From contig NTKV01000002.1 of the NCBI GenBank assembly GCA_002457745.1, positions 1 to 50,243 on the forward strand: DNA of 50,243 nucleotides, given 5' to 3'. A program made the position numbers and the translations under genes. This DNA comes from SAR116 cluster bacterium MED-G06 (GTDB taxonomy: Bacteria > Pseudomonadota > Alphaproteobacteria > Puniceispirillales > Puniceispirillaceae). Under the pieces are notes generated by a model that saw nothing but the letters and a program-made list of their open reading frames with translations, had not been told where the DNA came from and made no database searches. Shown piece after piece: positions 27,993 to 38,689 of the stretch (positions are counted from its first letter, which is position 1; each line of letters begins with the position of its first letter).

Positions 27993-28781
27993 ATGAGCAA
28001 ACCGCACGACACCCCCCAGCAGCCGGAAGCAGGCGGCCAGGATAGCGAGACCATCGATTTCGGCTTCCGAACCGTGGGACGTGCCGAAAAATCGGGACTT
28101 GTCCGCGATGTCTTTGACAGTGTGGCGTCACGCTATGATGTGATGAATGACCTGATGAGCGGCGGTGTCCACAGGTTGTGGAAGGCGGCGATGATCGACT
28201 GGATCGCCCCGCAGCCGGGGCAGACGCTTGTCGATCTTGCCGGCGGCACGGGCGATATCAGCCTGCGGTTCCTGCGCGCCGGCGGCGGCGATGCCGTGGT
28301 TACCGATATCAATGAATCGATGCTGGCGGCAGGGCGCCAACGCCGCGAGTTTGGCAAATATAGCGACCGCATCCGCTGGTGCGTCGGCAATGCGGAAGCG
28401 CTGCCGTTCACCGAGGCCAGCGCCGACATTGTCACCATCGCCTTCGGGCTTCGCAATGTCACCGACCGCGACGCGGCGATCGCCGAGGCGCACCGGGTCC
28501 TGAAGCCCGGAGGGCGGTTCCTGTGCCTGGAATTCTCGCAGGTGACCAGTGCCATGCTGGCGCGTGCCTATGACGCCTGGTCCTTCAATGTCCTGCCACG
28601 GCTTGGCCAGCTTGTCGCTGGTGACGCCGACAGCTACCGCTATCTTGTCGAATCGATCCGCACCTTCCCACCACCGGAAGTCCTCGCTGATATGTTCGCC
28701 GGGGCCGGCTTTGCGCAGGTGCGGGTGCGCCGCATGTCGGCCGGCATTGCCTGTATCCATTCGGGCTGGAAACTCGACTGA
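27993..28781 (+). CDS. ubiE: Ubiquinone/menaquinone methyltransferase UbiE
   Basis: A 262-residue SAM-dependent C-methyltransferase with the UbiE opening KSGLVRDVFDSVASRYDVMNDLMSGGVHRLWK, SAM motif VDLAGGTGDISLRF, and FGLRNVTDRDAAIAEAHRVLKPGG. It methylates the demethoxy-ubiquinol ring in ubiquinone synthesis. The first 30 residues are a Gln/Gly-rich unconserved leader. ATG 27993 follows a weak ccggg site. Its TGA overlaps the ubiB ATG by one base, so ubiE-ubiB are coupled, the normal arrangement. Confidence 0.95.
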   Translation: MSKPHDTPQQPEAGGQDSETIDFGFRTVGRAEKSGLVRDVFDSVASRYDVMNDLMSGGVHRLWKAAMIDWIAPQPGQTLVDLAGGTGDISLRFLRAGGGDAVVTDINESMLAAGRQRREFGKYSDRIRWCVGNAEALPFTEASADIVTIAFGLRNVTDRDAAIAEAHRVLKPGGRFLCLEFSQVTSAMLARAYDAWSFNVLPRLGQLVAGDADSYRYLVESIRTFPPPEVLADMFAGAGFAQVRVRRMSAGIACIHSGWKLD

Positions 28782-30295
28782 TGCGGGTGTCGGCCTTGCA
28801 GATGGCGCTGGCCCTGTTGCGGTTGCCGCTGATTGCCTGGCATCTTGGACGTGCCGGAACCCTCGGCCATATGGCGCGGATCACGCTTCTTCCGAACTGG
28901 ATGCGCCGGCTGTGTGCCGGACTCGATCGGCTGGTCCGTTCCCGCGGGGCGCGCCGCGACGCTGGTGCCGCCCTTGCCGAAGCCTTGATCCGGCTTGGCC
29001 CCGGCTTCATCAAGTTTGGCCAGGCCCTGTCGACCCGCGCCGACCTGATCGGACCGTCGATGGCGCATTCCCTGAGCCTGCTTCAGGACCGCCTTCCCGC
29101 CTTCCCTGCCAGCAAGGCACGCCGGCTGATTGAATCAGAAACCGGCATGGCGGTCGCCGAGTTGTTCCGCAAATTTGATGACGAAGCGGTGGCAGCGGCT
29201 TCGATTGCGCAGGTTCATCATGCCGAGCTTGCCGACGGGAGACGTGTGGCTGTGAAGCTCCTGCGCCCGGGAATCCGGCGGCAGATGCAGTCAGACACAA
29301 CATTGTTCTATGCGCTGGCACGACTTCTGGAATGGCTGGCCCCGAACATGCAACGCCTCAAGCTTGTCGCGGCGGTCGACCAGTTCACGCAGATCTCCGA
29401 GATGGAGCTCGACCTGAGACTGGAGGCAGCGGCGGCAGGCAAGCTGGCCGACAATATGGCCGGCGACGCCGGCATCCATGTTCCCTGGGTCGATCTTGAA
29501 CACACCACAAGCTCGATGCTTGTCATCGAATGGGTCGAGGGCATTTCCATCGATGATGTCGAGGCGCTGACGGATGCTGGGCATGACATCGCCGCCATCA
29601 CCGAGGCGGCGGCGCGCAGTTTCTTCAACCAGGTGTTTCGCGACGGCTTCTTCCATGCCGACATGCACCCCGGCAATATCTTTATCGCCGCCGACGGCAC
29701 GCTGGTGCCGATCGATTTCGGCATCATGGGGCATCTTGATTTCGCCGACAGACTGTTTCTGGCACGGTTGCTGACGGCGATGCTGGACCGCGATTACGAC
29801 ACCGTGGCGCGGCTTCATGCCGATGCCGGCATGCTTGGCGAGGATGTATCGCTGACGCAGTTCGCACAGTCGGTGCGCGCTGTCGCCGATCCGGTCATGG
29901 GAAAACCGCTTGGCGAGGTCTCGCTCGGCACCGTGCTTGGCCAGATCTTCCAGCTGTCCACACGGTTCTCGATCTCCGTCCAGCCGCAATACAACCTGTT
30001 GCAGAAGACCATGATGATGGCCGAAGGGGTGGCGCGACAGCTGAACCCGAACGCCGATATGTGGAGCCTTGCGCGCCCGCTGGCAGGCGACTGGATGAGC
30101 GAACAGGCGCATGTGACGCGGCGCATTGAAACCTTTCTGGAAGAGGCGCTGACACTGGCCTCACGACTGCCGCGGATCATCGCGGCGCTTGAATCGCGCG
30201 ATCACGAGACCCCGCCAGCACCCGAAAGCAACAACGCAGCGCTTGCCGTGGCGCTTCTGGCGCTCGGGATTGCCGTCCTCGGCATTTTCATATAA
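28781..30295 (+). CDS. ubiB: Ubiquinone biosynthesis kinase-like protein UbiB
   Basis: A 504-residue ABC1/UbiB atypical kinase. The KxGQ motif is in GFIKFGQALSTRADLIGP, the Ala-rich nucleotide loop in AAASIAQVHHAELADG, the Lys strand in VAVKLLRPGI, the catalytic loop in HADMHPGNIF and the metal site in PIDFGIMGHLDF. A C-terminal hydrophobic segment (ALAVALLALGIAVLGIFI) is the expected membrane anchor. It supports ubiquinone synthesis, probably by ATP-dependent lipid-substrate handling. It is translationally coupled to ubiE and followed after 31 bp by coaBC. Confidence 0.94.
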   Translation: MRVSALQMALALLRLPLIAWHLGRAGTLGHMARITLLPNWMRRLCAGLDRLVRSRGARRDAGAALAEALIRLGPGFIKFGQALSTRADLIGPSMAHSLSLLQDRLPAFPASKARRLIESETGMAVAELFRKFDDEAVAAASIAQVHHAELADGRRVAVKLLRPGIRRQMQSDTTLFYALARLLEWLAPNMQRLKLVAAVDQFTQISEMELDLRLEAAAAGKLADNMAGDAGIHVPWVDLEHTTSSMLVIEWVEGISIDDVEALTDAGHDIAAITEAAARSFFNQVFRDGFFHADMHPGNIFIAADGTLVPIDFGIMGHLDFADRLFLARLLTAMLDRDYDTVARLHADAGMLGEDVSLTQFAQSVRAVADPVMGKPLGEVSLGTVLGQIFQLSTRFSISVQPQYNLLQKTMMMAEGVARQLNPNADMWSLARPLAGDWMSEQAHVTRRIETFLEEALTLASRLPRIIAALESRDHETPPAPESNNAALAVALLALGIAVLGIFI

Positions 30296-30326
30296 ATTCA
30301 CAAAAATTCAATTTTTGGGCGTGAAT
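30296..30326. promoter_or_regulatory. Palindrome directly upstream of coaBC
   Basis: A perfect 15-base palindrome AAAAATT-C-AATTTTT (30302-30316) lies within wider arms ATTCAC (30296-30301) and GTGAAT (30321-30326), ending at the coaBC start codon. This AT-rich dyad stands out from the GC-rich surroundings and sits between ubiB and the HTH-bearing coaBC, making it a candidate operator (inference). As RNA it could also fold and influence initiation. Confidence 0.5.
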
Positions 30327-31796
30327 ATGAAAAACTGTGATCTTTCCACTATCATCACGGCTCTTGGCGGGCGCCAGGCGCTTCAGGACCTTCTTGGGGT
30401 CGGGCCAAGCGCTGTCAGCAACTATCTGGCGCGAGGCACCCTGCCACAGCGCGCCCTAGGCCCGGTTTGCGAAGCGGTGCGGGCCCGCGGCTACCACATC
30501 GATCCGGCCAGCCTTGAGATCATCGGCCACCAGGATGCGGGGGCCGGCGCCGGTCGAGGAATGCGCGAGGGAATGCGCGGGGGAATGCGCGGGGGAATGC
30601 TCAGGCGGGTTTTGCTGATTGTCGGCGGCGGCATCGCCGCCTACAAGGCGCTCGAAGTGGCGCGGCGGCTTCAGGATCACGACATCACTGTCACCGGCGT
30701 GATGACCGGCGGTGCGCAGCAATTCATCACCCCGCTCAGCCTGTCGGCACTGACTGGCGAGAAGGCCTATACCGATCTTTTTTCGCTGACCGACGAGGCG
30801 GAGATGGGCCATATCCGCCTCGCCCGCGAAACCGACCTTGTTCTTGTGGTGCCGGCCACGGCCAATCTGATGGCGCGGGCGGCGCATGGCCTTGCCGATG
30901 ATCTGGCCACGACGATCCTGCTGGCCACCACAGCGCCAGTGATGATCGCCCCGGCCATGAACCAGGCGATGTGGGGCCACCCGGCAACGCAGGAGAATCT
31001 GGCGCGGTTGCGGGCGCGTGGCATCCTGACGATCGGGCCCGATGACGGCGGCATGGCCTGTGGCGAGGAAGGCACCGGGCGGCTGAGCGACCCACAGGAG
31101 ATTGTCGCCGCTGTCCTCGACCAGCTTGGCAGGGGCGATGGTGCGCTCAGTGGCCGGCATGCCCTTGTTACCTCCGGCCCTACGGTCGAGCCGATTGACC
31201 CGGTGCGGTTCATCGCCAACAGGTCTTCTGGCAAGCAGGGTCATGCGATCGCGGCAGCGCTTGCCCGACAGGGGGCACGGGTGACGCTTGTCAGCGGTCC
31301 GGTGACCTTGCCGCCGCCGCCGGCCGTCGATCTTGTCGAAGTGGAAACAGCGCGGCAGATGCTCGCCGCCTGTGAAGCCGCCTTGCCAGCCGACATTGCC
31401 GTTTGCGCCGCTGCGGTCGCCGACTGGCATGTTGCCGATGCTGGCGCCAGCAAGATGAAAAAACAGGAAGGGGCACCGCCACCAGCGCTGGCCCTGACCG
31501 AAAATCCCGACATCCTGAAGACCTTGTCGACACATGCTGATCGCCCACGCCTTGTTGTCGGATTCGCCGCCGAGACCGAATCGCTCTATGAAAATGCAGC
31601 GGCCAAGCTGGGGCGCAAGGGATGCGACTGGATTGTCGCCAATCAGGTGGCAGGTGATGAGGGCGATACTGTCTTCGGAAGCGACAGCAATGCTGCGATG
31701 CTGCTGACCGGCAACGAGTCAGAAAACTGGCCACGCATGCCAAAGGCAGAGATCGCCGACAGGCTGGCATCGCGCATCGGGGCGCATTTCACATGA
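30327..31796 (+). CDS. coaBC: Phosphopantothenoylcysteine synthetase/decarboxylase CoaBC with N-terminal HTH
   Basis: A 489-residue protein in three parts. Residues 1-65 are a Cro/YdaS-like helix-turn-helix ([18 protein letters not shown], then [17 protein letters not shown]). Residues 68-90 are a linker with 12-bp DNA repeats. From Met91 the sequence is Coa[40 protein letters not shown] (catalytic His), [13 protein letters not shown] and CGEEGTGRL for the FMN decarboxylase; [26 protein letters not shown] and KMKKQ for the CTP-dependent synthetase. It makes 4'-phosphopantetheine from phosphopantothenate. ATG 30327 is the first start that keeps the HTH; a frame to 30189 would run back into ubiB. 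Its stop overlaps dut (ATGA). The HTH fusion is unusual. Confidence 0.93.
   Translation: MKNCDLSTIITALGGRQALQDLLGVGPSAVSNYLARGTLPQRALGPVCEAVRARGYHIDPASLEIIGHQDAGAGAGRGMREGMRGGMRGGMLRRVLLIVGGGIAAYKALEVARRLQDHDITVTGVMTGGAQQFITPLSLSALTGEKAYTDLFSLTDEAEMGHIRLARETDLVLVVPATANLMARAAHGLADDLATTILLATTAPVMIAPAMNQAMWGHPATQENLARLRARGILTIGPDDGGMACGEEGTGRLSDPQEIVAAVLDQLGRGDGALSGRHALVTSGPTVEPIDPVRFIANRSSGKQGHAIAAALARQGARVTLVSGPVTLPPPPAVDLVEVETARQMLAACEAALPADIAVCAAAVADWHVADAGASKMKKQEGAPPPALALTENPDILKTLSTHADRPRLVVGFAAETESLYENAAAKLGRKGCDWIVANQVAGDEGDTVFGSDSNAAMLLTGNESENWPRMPKAEIADRLASRIGAHFT
30559..30606 (+). repeat. 12-bp repeat with four in-frame ATGs in coaBC
   Basis: Four contiguous 12-base units based on ggaatgcgcggg, each with an in-frame ATG (30561, 30573, 30585, 30597), join the HTH to the CoaC domain. 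The last ATG directly precedes the canonical CoaC start ([12 protein letters not shown]), and the G-rich parts of earlier units resemble ribosome sites, so internal initiation is conceivable. Confidence 0.85.
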
Positions 31797-32296
31797 CAGA
31801 CAGCACCGTCACCAGCACCGTCACCAGGGCCGTAATCAAGATTGTGACCCTGCCGCATTTCGACGGGCTGGCCCTGCCGCATTATGCCACCGAGGGGGCT
31901 GCCGGCATGGATGTCGAGGCGGCCGTTGACGCCGACCTTACCCTGGCCCCGGGTCAGCGGGCGGCGGTGCCGACCGGCCTGTCGATGGCCATCGCTGCAG
32001 GCCATGAGGTGCAGGTCAGGCCCCGCTCCGGCCTTGCCTTGCGGCATGGGGTCACGGTTGCCAACGCCCCCGGCACCATTGACAGTGACTATCGCGGTGA
32101 GGTGAAGATCATTCTGGTCAATCTTGGCGAATCGCCCTTTGTCATCACCCGCGGCATGCGGATTGCGCAGCTGGTGCTGGCACCGGTGATGCAAGCGGTG
32201 ATCGAGACAACGGACAGCCTCGAAGATACCTCACGCGGAGATGGTGGCTTCGGGTCGACAGGCCTTGGTGTCACCAAAGGTAAAACAGGGAACTGA
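31793..32296 (+). CDS. dut: Deoxyuridine 5'-triphosphate nucleotidohydrolase
   Basis: A 167-residue trimeric dUTPase with all five motifs: GAAGMDVEA (1), [12 protein letters not shown] (2), [17 protein letters not shown] (3), [11 protein letters not shown] (4) and [10 protein letters not shown] (5). It hydrolyses dUTP to dUMP, keeping uracil out of DNA and supplying dTMP synthesis. The N-terminus has a Thr/Val/Ser leader ([11 protein letters not shown]) encoded by a 12-bp duplication (31802-31825). ATG overlaps the coaBC stop by 4 bp, the usual alphaproteobacterial pairing. Confidence 0.96.
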   Translation: MTDSTVTSTVTRAVIKIVTLPHFDGLALPHYATEGAAGMDVEAAVDADLTLAPGQRAAVPTGLSMAIAAGHEVQVRPRSGLALRHGVTVANAPGTIDSDYRGEVKIILVNLGESPFVITRGMRIAQLVLAPVMQAVIETTDSLEDTSRGDGGFGSTGLGVTKGKTGN

Positions 32297-32302
32297 GGCA
32301 AG

Positions 32303-33106
32303 ATGCTGAGCGACGAGAATCTGGAACGCTATGCCCGTCAGGCGATCATGCCCGATATTGGTGAGGAGGGGCAGGAGCAGCTTCTGGCGGCGCGGGTGCT
32401 TGTTGTCGGGGCAGGTGGGCTTGGATCGCCAGCGATGTTGTATCTGGCTGCCGCCGGGATCGGACATATCACCATCATCGACCCGGAGCAGGTCGAGCTC
32501 AGCAACCTGAACAGGCAGGTGCTTCACACCACCAGCAGCATCGGCACGGCGAAAGCACAGCAGGCAGCGGCAGCTGTTGCCGCGCTGAACCCGGCGATCG
32601 AGGTGACAGCGCTTGTCGAGCGGCTCGATGACGGCAATGTCGAGGCCCTGCTGACATCCCATGATGTGGTGGTCGATTGTTCGGACAATGTCGAGACGCG
32701 CTATCAGCTGGGTGATGCCTCGCACCGTTACGGCACGCCGCTGGTGTTCGGCGGTGCGGTGCGCACCGAAGGCCAGCTTGCGGTGTTTCATAGTGGTGGT
32801 GATGATGATGGTGATGGTAGTGATGATGGCAGCGCGGCCAGCTCGCCCTGCTATCGCTGCGTCTTTCCCGACATGCCGGATGCACAGCAGGCACCGGGAT
32901 GTTCAGAGGCCGGCATTCTGGGGCCGGTCACAGGGGTGATCGGCACCATGCAGGCGCTTGCCACGATACGCCTCATTCTCGGGCTTGGCAGCACGCAGAC
33001 GGGAAAACTGATGCTGTTCGATGGCCGTGGTGGCGGTTTCATGGAAATCAGCACATCACGGCGTCCGCAATGCGTCACCTGTGGTACTGGCGCGACAGGA
33101 AGCTAG
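32303..33106 (+). CDS. ThiF/MoeB/HesA-family adenylyltransferase
   Basis: A 267-residue E1-like enzyme that activates a ubiquitin-like sulfur carrier (MoaD or ThiS). The nucleotide loop is VLVVGAGGLGSPAMLYLA, followed by DPEQVELSNLNRQV, DCSDNVETRYQ, the catalytic Cys in GCSEAGILGPVTG, and zinc pairs CYRC and CVTC. Between strands, about residues 164-180 form an Asp/Gly/Ser-rich insert (HSGGDDDGDGSDDG), encoded by a trinucleotide repeat. No rhodanese domain is present. It is 6 bp downstream of dut in the same transcript; MoeB and ThiF cannot be separated without the partner gene. Confidence 0.88.
   Translation: MLSDENLERYARQAIMPDIGEEGQEQLLAARVLVVGAGGLGSPAMLYLAAAGIGHITIIDPEQVELSNLNRQVLHTTSSIGTAKAQQAAAAVAALNPAIEVTALVERLDDGNVEALLTSHDVVVDCSDNVETRYQLGDASHRYGTPLVFGGAVRTEGQLAVFHSGGDDDGDGSDDGSAASSPCYRCVFPDMPDAQQAPGCSEAGILGPVTGVIGTMQALATIRLILGLGSTQTGKLMLFDGRGGGFMEISTSRRPQCVTCGTGATGS
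32791..32829 (+). repeat. Trinucleotide microsatellite in the ThiF/MoeB gene
   Basis: Degenerate GGT/GAT triplets in the order agt ggt ggt gat gat gat ggt gat ggt agt gat gat ggc encode the Asp/Gly-rich loop. The reverse strand reads as His codons but has no gene context. Confidence 0.85.
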
Positions 33107-33139
33107 CGTCGGGACGCGGCGACAGGTGGCGACAGGCGG

Positions 33140-34126
33140 CTACAGCATCGCCTCGATCACCCGGTCCCGCGGCGCGTGCCCGTCCCAGAATGTCTGGATA
33201 TTGATGATCACCTTGTCGCCCATCTCAAGACGCCCTTCGATTGTTGCCGAGCCGATATGCGGCAACAGGACGACATTCGGAAGGTCGAGAAGCGAGCTGG
33301 TGATATTGGCTTCGTCAGCATAGACATCGAGCCCGGCGCCGGCGATATGGCCGCTTTCCAGAAGCGCGGCAAGCGCCTCCTCGTCGATCACCTCACCGCG
33401 TGACGTATTCACCAGATAGGCCGATGGCTGCATCAGCTCCAGCTTCTCACGGCTCAGCATGCGGTGGGTTGCCGGCGTATGCGGACAGTTGACCGAGACA
33501 ATATCCACGCGGGACAGCATCTGCTCGAGCGACTCCCAATAGGTCGCTTCAAGCTCGGCCTCGGTCTCGGGATGGACCGGTTTGCGATTGTGATAGTGGA
33601 TGCTCAGTCCGAAACCACGGGCACGGAGCGCGACAGCGCAGCCAATCCGGCCCATGCCGATGATGCCGAGACGCTTGCCATTGATCCGGTGTCCAAGCAT
33701 GCGGGTCGGTGCCCAGCCGGTCCACTCGCCAGACCGGGTCAGCCGGTCCCCCTCGGCGATGCGGCGCGGCACCGCCAGCATCAGCGCCATCACCATGTCG
33801 GCCGTGTCCTCGGTCAGGACGCCGGGCGTATTGGTTACCGTGATGCCGCGGGCTTTCGCCGCCGCAAGGTCGATATGATCGACGCCGGTACCGAAGGAGG
33901 CGATCAGTTTCAGCTGATCTCCAGCGCCGGAAATCAGATCGGCATCAAGTCTGTCGGTCACCGTCGGCACAAGAACATCAGCTTCCTGCATCATGCGCCG
34001 AAGATCGTCTCTGGACGGCGGCGTATCAGTCTCGTTCAGCCGCGCGTCAAACAATTCGCGCATGCGCGTCTCTGTCGAGTCGGGCAGCTTTCGGGTCAGA
34101 TGGACAACAGGCTTCTTCTTGGTCAT
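33140..34126 (-). CDS. D-2-hydroxyacid dehydrogenase
   Basis: A 328-residue NAD(P)-dependent D-2-hydroxyacid dehydrogenase, of the glyoxylate/hydroxypyruvate reductase and formate-dehydrogenase-like branch. The substrate loop is SFGTGVDHIDLAAA, the nucleotide loop GIIGMGRIGCAVALRARGFG, and the catalytic residues are the Arg in VNTSRGEVID, the Glu in the DVYADE segment, and the His in VLLPHIGSAT. It lacks the ACT domain of SerA. ATG 34124-34126 is used; a GTG three codons earlier is the alternative. It converges with the ThiF/MoeB gene and is divergent from the SH3 gene. Confidence 0.88.
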   Translation of the reverse strand: MTKKKPVVHLTRKLPDSTETRMRELFDARLNETDTPPSRDDLRRMMQEADVLVPTVTDRLDADLISGAGDQLKLIASFGTGVDHIDLAAAKARGITVTNTPGVLTEDTADMVMALMLAVPRRIAEGDRLTRSGEWTGWAPTRMLGHRINGKRLGIIGMGRIGCAVALRARGFGLSIHYHNRKPVHPETEAELEATYWESLEQMLSRVDIVSVNCPHTPATHRMLSREKLELMQPSAYLVNTSRGEVIDEEALAALLESGHIAGAGLDVYADEANITSSLLDLPNVVLLPHIGSATIEGRLEMGDKVIINIQTFWDGHAPRDRVIEAML

Positions 34127-34265
34127 TCTTTCCACTCGTATCGGGGCGCCATTCGGGCGCTATGGCGTGGATTGCAAAAACATAATAGTGTGACGCCGTG
34201 GGATGCAATGTGACAAAATCACAACATATCGACATACCGCCAGACACTATCAGAACTCGTTGGTG

Positions 34266-34880
34266 ATGAAAAAAACATTTCGCGACACGACAAACTGTTT
34301 CTCCATCCGTGCCAGGGCCAGCCTTGATGTGACCAGACTGGCGGCAACCTGTCTTGTGGTTGCCGGCCTTGCGCTGGTCCTGTCGCTTTCTGGTACCGGA
34401 TCGACGACGGCGCTGGCGGCCGATGGAAACAAGGCGGGAGATGGTGTCAAGCTGACAGTGCGCGGCACCGGCCTGCCGGTACCCCGCTTCGTCACGCTGA
34501 AATCCGGCGAGGTCAATATGCGGGCTGGTCCCGGCACCGAATATCCGGTGCTCTGGCAGTATCAAAGAAAGGACTTGCCCCTGCGGGTCGAGGCCGAGTT
34601 CGGCGTCTGGCGCAAGGTTGTCGACCATGAAGACACAACCGGCTGGATGCACCAGTCGGTGGTATCGCTGAAACGGCACGCCCTTGTGACCAGCAGTTCA
34701 GCGCGGATCTATGCAAGCCCGGACAATGGCGCCGCCCTGGTTGCGGTGGCCGAGCGCAACGCCCTTATGGAGCTCCAATCCTGCCCGACGCAATGGTGCA
34801 AGGTGGCGGCTGGCGACCTTCGTGGCTGGGTCGCGCGGACCTCGATCTGGGGTCTGCTGGACGGTGAAATCCTCGACTGA
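34266..34880 (+). CDS. Exported SH3-domain protein
   Basis: A 204-residue protein with an N-terminal signal segment (about residues 22-50, LAATCLVVAGLALVLSLSG...ALAADG) and two bacterial SH3-type repeats: LKSGEVNMRAGPGTEYPVLWQY ... GVWRKVVDHEDTTGWMHQS, then SSARIYASPDNGAALVAVAERN ... CKVAAGDLRGWVARTSIWG. Such domains bind cell-wall or protein ligands in the periplasm. The start at ATG 34266 places the signal peptide correctly; upstream codons in the frame do not look coding. It is followed by a hairpin shared with the convergent katG gene. Confidence 0.8.
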   Translation: MKKTFRDTTNCFSIRARASLDVTRLAATCLVVAGLALVLSLSGTGSTTALAADGNKAGDGVKLTVRGTGLPVPRFVTLKSGEVNMRAGPGTEYPVLWQYQRKDLPLRVEAEFGVWRKVVDHEDTTGWMHQSVVSLKRHALVTSSSARIYASPDNGAALVAVAERNALMELQSCPTQWCKVAAGDLRGWVARTSIWGLLDGEILD

Positions 34881-34960
34881 CGAAGCCGTGGCGGCGTCTT
34901 TACCCGCCTTCCTTTCCCAGAAGGCAAATCTGGCCCGGACCAAAATCCGGCCCAGAATGC

Positions 34961-34996
34961 AAAACGGTGCCCTGACACAGCCAGGGCACCGCTGTT
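34961..34996. terminator. Bidirectional terminator between the SH3 gene and katG
   Basis: A perfect 10-bp stem CGGTGCCCTG/CAGGGCACCG (34965-34974 and 34982-34991) with a 7-base loop. On the minus strand it is followed by TTTTGC and serves katG; on the plus strand it is followed by CTGTTT and can serve the SH3 gene. Confidence 0.75.
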
Positions 34997-35057
34997 TGAG
35001 CCGGGCGGCGGCGGGGACATGCCGCCCGCCAGCTCAGGCTTCTGGTATTGGAGCCGG

Positions 35058-37337
<2,280 letters not shown>

Positions 37338-37454
37338 TCATGGCGAAATCGTAAAGCCGAGATGCGCTGTCGGTCAAGTTGTTTGGAATGAATTTAAACT
37401 GATAGAATTGTCACAGTCACCGGAACGTGATGCGTCAGACAGCCTTCCTGCCCT

Positions 37455-37532
37455 TGCCACTCACCCTGGCCACTTGCCCTGACCATTCACTCTGACCATT
37501 CACTCTGGCCATTCACTCTGGCCATTCACTCT
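37455..37532. repeat. Six-copy 13-bp tandem repeat overlapping the end of irr
   Basis: Six contiguous 13-base units: tgccactcaccct, ggccacttgccct, gaccattcactct twice, ggccattcactct twice. The last four are near-identical. The stop codon of the Irr-like gene (TGA at 37526-37528) lies inside the last unit, so the array forms its 3' end and part of the spacer to katG. The period is not a multiple of three. Confidence 0.88.
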
Positions 37533-37969
37533 CGATGGTCGTTCTGGCTGATATGGATCAGAACATCAACAGCCTTGATGTCATGGCCTTCCGGTGCGCC
37601 GGGAAGGGACGCCAGCAGGACTTCATCTGCCGGAATATCGATCAGCCGGTCCTGCTCTGCATCATAGAAATGATGGTGATGCTCAGTGTTTGTGTCGAAC
37701 ACGCTGTGCTCGTTATGGATCGTGACGCGGCGCAGGAGGCCGGCCTCGGTGAACTGGTTCAGCGTGTTGTAGATGGTGCCGCCGGCCATGTGCGCGCCTG
37801 TCTGGCGGATTTCACGCGCCAGACTGTCGGCCGACACATGACGATGTCGACCATCAAGCAGCAGGGCTGCGATTGCCACACGCTGTCTTGTCGGGCGAAG
37901 ACCTGCTTCGCGCAACCGTTCCGTCAGCACTGCCTCGTCCGGCGTGGCATTTTTCTCGTGTGTCACCAT
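37526..37969 (-). CDS. irr: Fur-family regulator, Irr-like
   Basis: A 147-residue Fur-superfamily repressor. The winged-helix has GLRPTRQRVAIAALLL and GGTIYNTLNQFTEAGLLRRV; the metal/haem region has the His cluster EHHHHFYDAEQDRLIDIP, matching Irr (HHHFYD...L.DI). It lacks the C-terminal CxxC zinc pairs of Fur and PerR, which also favours Irr. Irr in alphaproteobacteria controls iron and haem genes in response to haem. ATG 37967-37969 is used; a start nine codons upstream is possible. It is divergent from fabA-fabB-fabI, a conserved arrangement, and reads toward katG. Confidence 0.85.
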   Translation of the reverse strand: MVTHEKNATPDEAVLTERLREAGLRPTRQRVAIAALLLDGRHRHVSADSLAREIRQTGAHMAGGTIYNTLNQFTEAGLLRRVTIHNEHSVFDTNTEHHHHFYDAEQDRLIDIPADEVLLASLPGAPEGHDIKAVDVLIHISQNDHRE

Positions 37970-38168
37970 AGTGCTCTGAAAATGCGTCCAAGTCATAAAC
38001 TTGTCAATAATCCCTTGGCGCGGAGGGCGGTTTCGTGCTTTTTAGGGGCGTGTCGGTTTGCCTTTTCAGGCTGGTTTTTGCCATGGGCATGCGGCGTCAT
38101 TTCACCGCCAAGACGCAGGGCAGGAAGAGCTTTCCACCCGCGTTTGCACTGTTTCCAGGGATTTTCAC

Positions 38169-38687
38169 ATGCCAGCTATGCAGCAATCCTCCTTCAGCTA
38201 TGACGACCTGATCGCCTGCGCCAAGGGCGAGATGTTCGGACCGGGAAACCCGCAACTTCCCATGCCGCCGATGCTGATGTGCGATCGCATCACCGAGATT
38301 TCGGAAGATGGCGGACCGCACGGCAAGGGACATATCGTTTCGGAATTCGACCTGAAGCCGGACCTGTGGTTCTTCCCCTGTCATTTCGAGGGTGATCCGG
38401 TGATGCCGGGGTGCCTTGGCATGGATGCGCTGTGGCAGCTTGTCGGCTTCTTTCTCGGATGGTCCGGCGGCGAAGGTCGCGGTCGCGCCCTGTCGGTTGG
38501 CGAGGTCAAGTTCACCGGCCAGATCCTGCCGACCAACAAGCTTGTCCGTTACGAGATCGAGATGAAGCGGGTGATCATGCGACGCCTGGTGATGGGCATT
38601 GCCGATGGCCGTGTCCTGTGCGACGGCGAAACTGTTTTCGAGGCCAATGACATCCGCGTCGGCCTGTTCAAGCCAGAGGAGGCGTGA
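38169..38687 (+). CDS. fabA: 3-hydroxydecanoyl-ACP dehydratase/isomerase FabA
   Basis: A 172-residue hot-dog-fold enzyme. The active-site His72 is in [14 protein letters not shown] and the Asp86 in [10 protein letters not shown], matching FabA rather than FabZ. It dehydrates 3-hydroxydecanoyl-ACP and isomerises the product, the branch point to unsaturated fatty acids. ATG 38169 follows an AGGGA site; the upstream part of the frame is unconserved. It heads fabA-fabB-fabI on the plus strand, divergent from irr. Confidence 0.96.
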   Translation: MPAMQQSSFSYDDLIACAKGEMFGPGNPQLPMPPMLMCDRITEISEDGGPHGKGHIVSEFDLKPDLWFFPCHFEGDPVMPGCLGMDALWQLVGFFLGWSGGEGRGRALSVGEVKFTGQILPTNKLVRYEIEMKRVIMRRLVMGIADGRVLCDGETVFEANDIRVGLFKPEEA

Positions 38688-38689
38688 TC

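Noticed and set aside
32499-32894. Minus-strand frame with a poly-histidine run opposite the ThiF/MoeB gene
   Set aside because: The His run is only the complement of the GAT/GGT triplet repeat; no start signal or domain supports it.
37381-37420. Irr box (TTTAGAA-N-TTCTAAA) upstream of katG
   Set aside because: An AT-rich stretch (aatttaaactgatagaatt) is present but does not match the consensus well enough to call.
37455-37532. CRISPR array
   Set aside because: Units are 13 bases and contiguous with no spacers, so this is a tandem repeat.
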